From Streptomyces xinghaiensis S187 (GTDB lineage Bacteria; Actinomycetota; Actinomycetes; Streptomycetales; Streptomycetaceae): 64,000 bases of DNA. The notes under the pieces were generated by a model. That model was not told the origin of the DNA. It did no database searches and saw only the letters and a program-made list of their open reading frames with translations. Each line of letters starts with the position of its first letter. Position 1 is the stretch's first letter. The DNA is taken from contig NZ_CP023202.1 in NCBI RefSeq assembly GCF_000220705.2, positions 7,036,501-7,100,500 on the forward strand, given 5' to 3'. Below are positions 16,800 to 24,825 of the stretch, piece after piece. The position numbers were made by a program, and so were the translations under genes.

Positions 16800-16940
16800 G
16801 CCGCCCATGATGCCTGTACAGCGCTCCGGCTGCGGAACAGGACAGGTCACCACCGGGTTCTGGCACACCCTCAAGGACGGGACGCCTACCGGCGACACGA
16901 GCTATACCAGGGTGCCGGTGAGGGATCTCGAGGGAGTAGC

Positions 16941-17192
16941 GTGTCCCTGCAAAAGATCCATACAGGCATGGCTAAGCCCCGCGAGGTGGTGCTCCGGGGC
17001 ACGGCCGCAGACCTATCTAGGGAAGGTCTCGACATGGTTCAGGGTACCCGTACCCTCCGACAGGCACACGCCAAGGCACCCGCCGTGGCAGCGACGGCTC
17101 ATACGTCGCTCCGGCTGGGTGCCTCCTTTGTCTCCCCGCGCAAGTCCGCGTGCGGGCGCACCTCTGCCCCGGAAGGGGGCGAGATGGTGTAG
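16941..17192 (+). CDS. Possible small basic protein (83 aa)
   Basis: The GTG at 16941 follows GAGGGAG with good spacing, and the frame runs to TAG at 17190-17192. The product is Ala/Arg/Thr-rich with two cysteine-free halves and no known domain. Codon bias is only moderately biased, so it may be chance. An ATG at 16968 is an alternative start. It is divergent from the Rossmann-like gene, whose promoter region it overlaps. Confidence 0.3.
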   Translation: MSLQKIHTGMAKPREVVLRGTAADLSREGLDMVQGTRTLRQAHAKAPAVAATAHTSLRLGASFVSPRKSACGRTSAPEGGEMV

Positions 17193-17293
17193 TCGCGATG
17201 GCGGCGCCCGCTGAGCGGGTCGTCAAGCCGCCGGGACGCCCGGCCACCCAGGTGATTACCGGTCACCTCGGCTGATGGCGTCCCATCTGCCAC

Positions 17294-17318
17294 CGGGAGG
17301 GCTTAGCAGGCCCTCCCG
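17294..17318. terminator. 8-bp stem-loop upstream of the 17.5 kb gene
   Basis: CGGGAGGG pairs with CCCTCCCG around a 9-nt loop. It lies in the 352-bp gap between 17192 and 17545. The rest of the gap contains a second purine-rich stretch but no convincing gene. Confidence 0.4.
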
Positions 17319-17544
17319 AAGGAGTTGTCCGTCCGGTTAGCAGCCGGCCGAACAGTTCGATCTTGGTTCTCCCCGAACCAACGAAGCGCCAAAGCGGCCT
17401 TCGTCATGCCCTCTCCCACGCAGCGAGAAGGACAGGACTCATGTTGCAGCATCGTGCTGCCTTTTGTCAGCCCACCCATGCCCGGTTGGCGTATTTTGTG
17501 GCGTCTCCCCGGTCACAGTTCTCTCCGCAACAGGTGTCTGAGCT

Positions 17545-20070
17545 GTGGCAGTGGAACGGCGCGGCCCCTCTGGGGCGGTCTTCCGAGGTTTCCTCGTGAA
17601 CGCCGTGGCGGCTACGGGCGCCGGAGCGGTTCCTGCGCAGCGCGGTCCGGCGCCAGTCTGCGGGCCGGGTAATCCGCTGGCTTTGGGCCGGGATGCCCGT
17701 GCCCGGTTGGGTGGTGCGGTGCGCACGCTGCTGGACGTTGCCGGCTCGGACGGTGTGACGGACGCGGTGCGGTTGGCGGTCGTGGTGTTGGCGGCGCGGA
17801 CGCCGTCGGTGTCGGGTGTGGTGGAGATTCGCACCGGCGAGCTGGGCCGGTGGCTGGGGCTGTCGGCCTCCTACGTCGCCTCGCGCGTTGTCCCCGCGCT
17901 ACGCCGATCCGGCATAGTCGCCGTCGATACGGCAGAGGGTGAGTTCGGCCAGGACGTCGGGCTGGCGTGCCGGGTGCTGCCGCTATGGCAGGCCCGGAGG
18001 ACTGTCGGGCATCCCCTGTGTCTGCGCCGCACGGAGCTGGCGACGCTGCTGCGGCTTGTGGAGGCGGTGATGGCACCGGGCTGGAGGCACCGGGATGGCC
18101 GAGTGACGCCGGCCGGGCTGCTCGGGTCACGTACAGGCCGCGGGGCGGCGACGGACCGTCTGGCACTGTTGCTACTGGTGCTGGAGGCTCGGGAAACGGG
18201 CCGGGTGCGGCAGTGCGGCGGCGTAGTGGACACCAAGCGCGGCCGGGCGGCCGCGACGGTGGCCCGGTTGCTGGGCTGCACGGCGTCGGCGGGGGAGCAG
18301 GTGCTCGAGCGCCTGGAGGGCCGAGGTCTGGTGCGGCGGGCGCGGGTGCGGACCGCGTCCGGGCTCGCGCACCGCACGCGGCTGATGGTGCCGGCGGTCG
18401 CCGCCGCACACGGCCACCGCGGTCTCGGCGCTGTCAAGGGAGGCGGTGCGGTGGCGTCAAATCCCGCGTTTTCAGAGCCCGATGGTACGGCAGGGCCTGT
18501 TGAGACGCCGGAGCCGGCTCCGGATTCGCAGGTCAGCGGCGTGCCGGTGGCGGCCGGTCCAGACGGGGCAGACCCCGACGCTACGGCAGCCCTTCACACT
18601 CACCACCCTGCTGGGGGTTCCCCTGTCTCCTCTGTTGCTCTCTCTGGTGGGTTTTCCGGCGAAGGCCGTGGAGGGTCCGGTGTTCTGCCGGACCGCGCGT
18701 GCGCGCGCGAGGACCAAGCCGCCGGTCGTCGGGGCACGGCCGGGCCAGCAGCACCACCGGTGGCCAGTGTCGGCCCGCTGCGCGGGGAAAAGCCGCAGAA
18801 ATCCCCGGTCGACGAACCAGGCCAGCGGCCCCCCGCTCGGCCTCAGCCCGGCCGGTGCGGCGAGATTCGGAGGGCCGGCCTGCCGGCGGATCTTCGTCTG
18901 CGCGTCGCCCTGACCCCGGTAGCGGGACTGTGGGCACAGCTGAACCGCTGGCAGCAGCACCAGGTCGAACGGGCAGCAGCCGGGGAACTGACCCGGCTGG
19001 CAGGGGTGCTGGCACGGCCAGAAACCGCTTCGCAACTGCTCGCCGACCGGCTCACGGACCGGTTGGGGGAAACCGGCGGCGAGGCGCTGGTGAGGAGCCC
19101 GTTCGGCTGGCTGATCCACCGCGGCCTCGTGCAGCGTCCGGCCTGCTCTGACCCCCGGTGCGACGACGGGATCCGGCTGGACACCGGCGCAGAGTGCGAC
19201 ACCTGCGGAAACGTGATCCACATCCGGCGCGCTGAGCGGGCCCGGATCGCGGCGCAGGTGGAAGCTCAACTGCCTGGCCTGGGCGTGCTCGAGCACCGCC
19301 AGGTTCTCGAGGAACGGCTCCGGGAGCAGGCCGCCATCAAGGCGGAGGCCTTCGCCCGGCGGCGTGAGCACGCCATCGCGGAACAAGCCCGTCGCGATGC
19401 CGCCCGAGTGGCCGCCCGGGAACGGGCGGAGCGCGAGCGCCGGGCCGCGGCCGCCGCCGAGGCGGCCCGGCAAGGACTGTCGTGCCAGGACTGCGGCCGC
19501 AGCCGATCGGCCGGACTGTGCGAGGCGTGCGGCTACCGGCGCCGGACCGAAGCCCTGATCGTCGAAGCCGGCCACGTCGCCGCCACCTGGACCGCCGACC
19601 TCAACGACGCCAAGGACGTGGCCGCCGTAGCCGCCGGGGTGCGGGCCACGATGGAAGCCGAGATCGCAACTGCCCGCGAGAAGTTCCTGCGGATGGCGGG
19701 CCCTGCCGACCTGGACGCAGACCCGAGCGGGAACGCGGCCGTGCTCGCCTTCGGCGCCCTCCAGACCACCCAGCAGGCAGCCCTCGAGTACCGCCGCTGC
19801 GCCCTGGCGATGCTGAGCCGCACCGAGGAAGCCGAGGCCGAGGCCCGCCGGGCATACACGACCGAGCAAAACCGCCGCTGGTTCAGGACCAACCCCCACA
19901 GCGCGCACGCCCTCGCCGCCGCGGCCAAGGCCGCCGACGCCGCCCGGCAGCGCACCGCCCAGTACCTGCTAGACACGCGGCTGGCGCAGCTGCACGGCAG
20001 GCCCCGTCCTGAGACGGCCGGATCCGCCATGGCGGCCCTGGAAGGGGCCCGCAGCCTTCGGGCCCGTTAG
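17545..20070 (+). CDS. Large winged-helix and zinc-finger plasmid protein (841 aa)
   Basis: The start could be GTG 17545 or the GTG at 17599, which follows GAGG. Residues ~50-270 look like two consecutive winged-helix modules: TGELGRWLGLSASYVASRV..LRRSGIV, and later ATVARLLGCTASAGEQVLERLEGRGLV. A disordered Pro/Gly-rich linker (~290-440) follows. The C-terminal half has two cysteine clusters, C-x4-C..CDTC near residue 534 and CQDC..CEAC near 647, separated by an Arg/Glu/Ala coiled coil. It looks like a DNA-binding replication or partition protein, but I cannot name it. A truncated, inactivated homologue of its C-terminal half lies at 36.6-37.7 kb, so two copies bracket the CRISPR-Cas locus. 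Confidence 0.7.
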   Translation: MAVERRGPSGAVFRGFLVNAVAATGAGAVPAQRGPAPVCGPGNPLALGRDARARLGGAVRTLLDVAGSDGVTDAVRLAVVVLAARTPSVSGVVEIRTGELGRWLGLSASYVASRVVPALRRSGIVAVDTAEGEFGQDVGLACRVLPLWQARRTVGHPLCLRRTELATLLRLVEAVMAPGWRHRDGRVTPAGLLGSRTGRGAATDRLALLLLVLEARETGRVRQCGGVVDTKRGRAAATVARLLGCTASAGEQVLERLEGRGLVRRARVRTASGLAHRTRLMVPAVAAAHGHRGLGAVKGGGAVASNPAFSEPDGTAGPVETPEPAPDSQVSGVPVAAGPDGADPDATAALHTHHPAGGSPVSSVALSGGFSGEGRGGSGVLPDRACAREDQAAGRRGTAGPAAPPVASVGPLRGEKPQKSPVDEPGQRPPARPQPGRCGEIRRAGLPADLRLRVALTPVAGLWAQLNRWQQHQVERAAAGELTRLAGVLARPETASQLLADRLTDRLGETGGEALVRSPFGWLIHRGLVQRPACSDPRCDDGIRLDTGAECDTCGNVIHIRRAERARIAAQVEAQLPGLGVLEHRQVLEERLREQAAIKAEAFARRREHAIAEQARRDAARVAARERAERERRAAAAAEAARQGLSCQDCGRSRSAGLCEACGYRRRTEALIVEAGHVAATWTADLNDAKDVAAVAAGVRATMEAEIATAREKFLRMAGPADLDADPSGNAAVLAFGALQTTQQAALEYRRCALAMLSRTEEAEAEARRAYTTEQNRRWFRTNPHSAHALAAAAKAADAARQRTAQYLLDTRLAQLHGRPRPETAGSAMAALEGARSLRAR

Positions 20071-20079
20071 TGTCCCGAT

Positions 20080-20391
20080 ATGACGACAGAGAAGCACCAC
20101 GATCTCACGGCTGTGTGCAGAGCGGCACAGAAGGGATGGGTGCTGCAGGTCGTACAACAGGGGAGTTCGCAGCCAGTTGCCGAACGGGAACTACACCAGT
20201 GGCCGGACTGGCCGGAGTTCCCGCCGGACGCTGCGGCGGCGGCCGGGTGCGAACTCGTCATGCTCGGCTACATGATCCGGCCCGACACCGTCACGCCCGA
20301 CTCGCTGATCGGGTGGCATCGTGTTCCGAACGAGCGGGCGTGGTCGGCGACGGTTGCCACCTTCGCCGACCTGCAAGCCCACGGATCCTGA
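20080..20391 (+). CDS. Hypothetical protein (103 aa)
   Basis: ATG at 20080 lies 9 bp after the preceding stop and has no clear ribosome site, so it may rely on coupling. The product has a hydrophilic N-terminus, two Trp-rich segments (QWPDWPEFPP and IGWHRVP) and a strand-like LVMLGYMI. No recognised family. It ends 28 bp before the oldest, degenerate repeat of array 1. Confidence 0.55.
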   Translation: MTTEKHHDLTAVCRAAQKGWVLQVVQQGSSQPVAERELHQWPDWPEFPPDAAAAAGCELVMLGYMIRPDTVTPDSLIGWHRVPNERAWSATVATFADLQAHGS

Positions 20392-20419
20392 GGTTCACCG
20401 CCGACCCCCGTCATCGTGA

Positions 20420-21302
20420 ACATCGCCGCGCGCTCACGCGGAGAGGACACCATCCAGTCCGAGATCACCAGCGTCGAGGGCGGCTCACCTCCGCTCGCGC
20501 GGAGAGGACGCTGAGTATTCAGCTTTCACCTGATGAGTTAGCGGCCCACCTCCGCTCACGCGGAGAGGACGTTCCGAGATTCGAGCGGCTGCGGCCGGCA
20601 AACGGCTCACCTCCGCTCGCGCGGAAAGGACAGCGCGTAGCAGCGGAACAGGCAGAGTCTCGCCGGCTCACCTCCGCTCGCGCGGAGAGGACAGTCAGTG
20701 CCGTCGGTGGTGGAGGGCGGCCCGCGGCTCACCTCCGCTCGCGCGGAGAGGACGTCGTCCTTGAGGGCGGCGAACCCTGCGGACGCGGCTCACCTCCGCT
20801 CGCGCGGAGAGGACCGGACGGTGCGCCGGCTGCGGCGGGTCTTGGGCGGCTCACCTCCGCTCGCGCGGAGAGGACGCGGCGGCCAGGACCAGCGTCCGGG
20901 CCTCGACCGGCTCACCTCCGCTCGCGCGGAGAGGACGTCGTCCTTGAGGGCGGCGAACCCTGCGGACGCGGCTCACCTCCGCTCGCGCGGAGAGGACGGC
21001 TGAATGGCCGACCAATCCCGTGCCCGGACCGGCTCACCTCCGCTCGCGCGGAGCGGACGCGTTCACGCCGGACCCGCGGCGCCGGGTGAACGGCTCACCT
21101 CCGCTCGCGCGGAGAGGACACCCCGGCGTCAACGAGGCCGTCGACCGCGGCCGGCTCACCTCCGCTCGCGCGGAGAGCACGCACCCGCTGCACCCACCGC
21201 ATCCGCGGCTGGCGGCTCACCTCCGCTCGTGCGGAGAGCACGCCATCCGCCAGGGCGAGGCCTGGCTGTCGTACGGCTCACCTCCGCTCACGCTGAGAGC
21301 AC
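20420..21302 (-). CRISPR. CRISPR array 1, distal segment (15 repeats)
   Basis: Repeats recur every 61 bp from 20420 to 21274 (29-bp repeat, 32-bp spacer; 14 spacers). On the minus strand each repeat reads tail GTCCT, stem CTCCGC, loop GCGA, stem GCGGAG, handle GTGAGCCG, a type I-E repeat. The first unit (20420-20448) keeps only its right half and is the decayed trailer end. Units at 20542, 20603 and 21030 carry point changes. The last three units (21152, 21213, 21274) begin GTGCT instead of GTCCT, as array 2 does. The spacers at 20754-20785 and 20937-20968 are identical. A toxin-antitoxin-like pair separates this segment from the rest of the array. Confidence 0.97.
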
Positions 21303-21363
21303 ACCGTAGACGCGACGAAGCCCCCGCTGCACGGGCCGGCCGTCGGGGCTTCGGTGTGTGGGG

Positions 21364-21606
21364 TTAGAGGGCGACAACGCTGATGGGAGTGATCCGCCCA
21401 GTCTCGTCGTTGACCATGACGGTGAGGATGCCGTGGGGGAAGGCGGCCTCGAAGGTCCTGCCGTCGGGTATGCCCGTCGGCTGGGCGACCGCATAGGGGT
21501 CGCGTTCGAGGCTGCGGAAGAGGTCGAACACTTCACCGAGGGCATTGTCGGAGAGGCCGCGGAGCATCCGGAAGGTGTGCTCGGTGATATGCACGTGCCA
21601 GGTCAC
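21364..21606 (-). CDS. RelE-like toxin candidate inside the CRISPR array
   Basis: 80 residues from GTG at 21606, which follows AAGGAG and overlaps the stop of the upstream gene by four bases (GTGA). The size, the beta-alpha-alpha-beta pattern (WHVHITEHTF, a helical LSDNALGEVFDLFRSLERDP, then ILTVMVNDETGRITPISVVAL) and the pairing with a small helical protein fit the RelE/ParE ribonuclease-toxin fold. Catalytic residues are not conserved clearly enough to assign activity. It resembles the 61982-62224 gene product in size, order and pattern. Confidence 0.55.
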   Translation of the reverse strand: MTWHVHITEHTFRMLRGLSDNALGEVFDLFRSLERDPYAVAQPTGIPDGRTFEAAFPHGILTVMVNDETGRITPISVVAL

Positions 21607-21902
21607 GCGGCTCCTTGGTGCTCCGTCCGTGTCTTCCACTGCCGGTACAGTGCGGCACCTTCGGCCGACTCGTTCTCGTGCTCGGGCGGCAACTGTCCGT
21701 GGTCACGATAGTAGGCCTGGAGCTCCTCCACGCGCGGGCGTTCGGCTTCGACCCGTTCGATGAAATCAACCCACCGCTGGAGGATGTCGGGGAGCCGATG
21801 GACGTCGGTGAAGGACGCCTCACGCATGAAGGTGGCACGCAGCTCGGAGTGCGGAAGGGCGTGCGCGATGCTGTCGATCGTCCACTGCTGTCCGCCGCTC
21901 AC
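21603..21902 (-). CDS. Antitoxin-like partner inside the CRISPR array
   Basis: 99 residues from GTG at 21902, highly helical and acidic, first gene of a coupled pair. It aligns by eye along most of its length with the product of 61582-61866: WTIDSIAHAL against WTIERIRDAL, then EL..F..E, and a shared ending A..R. This supports a toxin-antitoxin family in which the first gene encodes the neutraliser. A -10-like TATCAG lies a short way upstream on the minus strand. The two genes occupy most of the 713 bp between array segments. Confidence 0.55.
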   Translation of the reverse strand: MSGGQQWTIDSIAHALPHSELRATFMREASFTDVHRLPDILQRWVDFIERVEAERPRVEELQAYYRDHGQLPPEHENESAEGAALYRQWKTRTEHQGAA

Positions 21903-22015
21903 CTAGACCCCAAGATCTGATAGACCATTCCGATATCGCTTTGCAGCGTAATGGCCGGGGTCGCCCTCGCGCACCCCGTTGCGCACACAGCAGGGTGCGC
22001 GGTCAACCGGCTGGG

Positions 22016-24669
22016 CGGCTCACCTCCGCTCGCGCGGAGACGACCGCCGTTTGATGTGGAAGGGTGCGCGGTACCTCGGCTCACCTCCGCTCGCGCGGAG
22101 AGGACGCGTCGGCCCGGAAGCCGCCGACGAGGGGCCGCGGCTCACCTCCGCTCGCACGGAGAGGACAAGCGAGCATCCGAGAATGCCGCTCTCCACTGCG
22201 GCTCGCCTCCGCTCGCGCGGAGAGGACTTTCTCCCAGTGGGAGACGAATGGGAGACGATCGGCTCACCTCCGCTCGCGCGGAGAGGACGAAGCGTTGATG
22301 AGCGACGAAGGGGCGCGGTACGGCTCACCTCCGCTCGCGCGGAGAGGACCCCTCGGGCACGCGCAGCACGCGGGCCCTGTACGGCTCACCTCCGCTCGCG
22401 CGGAGAGGACGTCGGGGATCTCGGCACGGCGTTTGTGGACGTCGGCTCACCTCCGCTCGCGCGGAGAGGACTCGACGACGGCCATCCACCGGCCGCGGCG
22501 CTGCGGCTCACCTCCGCTCGCGCGGAGAGGACAGCGCCGCGGTGATCGCGGCGAACAGGTCGTCCGGCTCACCTCCGCTCGCGCGGAGAGGACCGCCGGC
22601 CCTCGCTTCCCCATGATCAACACCCCGGCTCACCTCCGCTCGCGCGGAGAGGACGATGCCGAGGGTGGTGAGCGAGTCGTGGACGCCGGCTCACCTCCGC
22701 TCGCGCGGAGAGGACGACACGGAATTGACTGTGACCGATTCCGCCGGCGGCTCACCTCCGCTCGCGCGGAGAGGACGTGTCCTCGTCGTCAACGGCCTGC
22801 TCGATCTGCGGCTCACCTCCGCTCGCGCGGAGAGGACGGACCACGCCTCCAGGAAGTGGCGGGCGTCCTCGGCTCACCTCCGCTCGCGCGGAGAGGACCA
22901 CGGCTCGCACCAGGCGCGCGGGCGCAGCCACGGCTCACCTCCGCTCGCGCGGAGAGGACCACCGCACGCAGCATCGAGGCCGACGCCCTTGCGGCTCACC
23001 TCCGCTCGCGCGGAGAGGACCCGTTCCGGTCGCCGGTGCAGCACGTCGGCCGCGGCTCACCTCCGCTCGCGCGGAGAGGACCTCCTTCACTCCCAGCCGT
23101 CCGCCGTCGACCTCGGCTCACCTCCGCTCGCGCGGAGAGGACTGGGTCAGCCGCTCGGCGAGGACCGGCGATTTCGGCTCACCTCCGCTCGCGCGGAGAG
23201 GACCCCTCAGGCCCGTGTTCCCGGCTCACCGCCTGCTGGCTCACCTCCGCTCGCGCGGAGAGGACGTCCTCAGCGTCAGCGCCGTCCCGCCGCTGGTCGG
23301 CTCACCTCCGCTCGCGCGGAGAGGACGTCCACCGCCTGGACGAGGTGATGCGCTTCAACGGCTCACCTCCGCTCGCGCGGAGAGGACTCATCAGGCGCGG
23401 GGCGGCCGGGCCTCGGCTGGGGCTCACCTCCGCTCGCGCGGAGAGGACATCCTGATCGTGCGGCCGGTCGGCCCGATCCGCGGCTCACCTCCGCTCGCGC
23501 GGAGAGGACGTCGTTCACAACGGTGGCGAGGTTCTGGCGGACGGCTCACCTCCGCTCGCGCGGAGAGGACGAACGCAAAGGCTTCGACTGGTTCGCCAAG
23601 GTCGGCTCACCTCCGCTCGCGCGGAGAGGACATCGACCCGATGAACGACACTGCCGCGGAGGAGGGCTCACCTCCGCTCGCGCGGAGAGGACGAGGCCCG
23701 GTCCAAGTCGGCCCGCAAGTCCCGCGGCTCACCTCCGCTCGCGCGGAGAGGACGATCGGGTCATCGACTATGGCCAGGTGGGCGCCGGCTCACCTCCGCT
23801 CGCGCGGAGAGGACGACCACGCCGACCCGGTCACCACGATCGGCTACGGCTCACCTCCGCTCGCGCGGAGAGGACTGGCGGTGTGGGCCGGCCGGTCGGC
23901 GACCCAGCGGCTCACCTCCGCTCGCGCGGAGAGGACGGGCGGCGCACGGAGATGCAAAACCATTCGTTCGGCTCACCTCCGCTCGCGCGGAGAGGACAAC
24001 AGGCCCTCGAGGCCGGACGCGGACTCGGACGGCTCACCTCCGCTCGCGCGGAGAGGACACGACGGCCACCAGGGCGACGACAAGGAGGGTCGGCTCACCT
24101 CCGCTCGCGCGGAGAGGACGCCGCCGCCCAACTCCGCAACGAAGACCTGACCGGCTCACCTCCGCTCGCGCGGAGAGGACGAGACCCTGACGCCCGCCGA
24201 AAAGCGCTGGGACGGCTCACCTCCGCTCGCGCGGAGAGGACCCGCCACGGGCCCCTGCCTCAAGGACCGCCACCGGCTCACCTCCGCTCGCGCGGAGAGG
24301 ACAGGAAGGTCGTCATCAGCGATGGTACGACGCACGGCTCACCTCCGCTCGCGCGGAGAGGACTAGGCCGCGAGGAGCTTGTACGCGGCGAGGCGCGGCT
24401 CACCTCCGCTCGCGCGGAGAGGACGTGAACAGTAGAGAGGGGATTCACGTTCACCACGGCTCACCTCCGCTCGCGCGGAGAGGACCCGGAGTACGACGCC
24501 GTGGAGGGCGCCGTCCGCTGGCTCACCTCCGCTCGCGCGGAGAGGACCATGGCGGTCGCCAGGGCGGAGACGCCGTCGACGGCTCACCTCCGCTCGCGCG
24601 GAGAGGACATGGACCGCAACCCGCTGCAGGACGGCGTCCTCGGCTCACCTCCGCTCGCGCGGAGAGGAC
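22016..24669 (-). CRISPR. CRISPR array 1, main segment (44 repeats)
   Basis: 44 repeats of 29 bp and 43 spacers of 32 bp (33 bp in two cases, 23204-23236 and 24486-24518). Minus-strand orientation is shown by the repeat (GTCCT tail, CTCCGC/GCGGAG stem, GTGAGCCG handle) and by degeneration at the low-coordinate end: 22016 (GACGAC for GAGGAC), 22138 and 22199. The newest spacers are therefore next to cas3. The repeat base contributed by the PAM is C on the plus strand in 40 units but T at 23237 and 24519 and G at 23420 and 23664, marking spacers acquired next to unusual PAMs. The spacer at 23204-23236 matches cas8e of this locus. Confidence 0.98.
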
Positions 24670-24825
24670 ACTTCCTGACCTGGTCTTCTAGAGCGCCTTT
24701 GCAATTACTTTGCCATTGTGCAGCCGCACCCACACCCGCACGGAACCGGCGTTGTGAGGTGGGGTCATGACAGGTCAGTGTATGGGCGCACTGGCGTTGT
24801 CAGTGTCGCCTGCTACCTCTGGCAC
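24670..24825 (-). promoter_or_regulatory. Array 1 leader and cas3 upstream region
   Basis: 156 bp between the newest repeat of array 1 and the cas3 start. It contains the most AT-rich stretch nearby (about 24697-24720). Read leftward, TGGCAA (24715-24710), a 17-bp spacer and TCTAGA (24692-24687) form a plausible promoter aimed into the array. A cas3 promoter must lie in the same interval, but I see no clear one. Confidence 0.5.

Noticed and set aside
20070..24669. Long open frames running through array 1, with repeating peptides such as LTSARAERT and SPPLARRG
   Set aside because: They are translations of the repeat-spacer pattern. The peptide period follows the 61-bp repeat unit, and there are no ribosome sites or normal gene composition.
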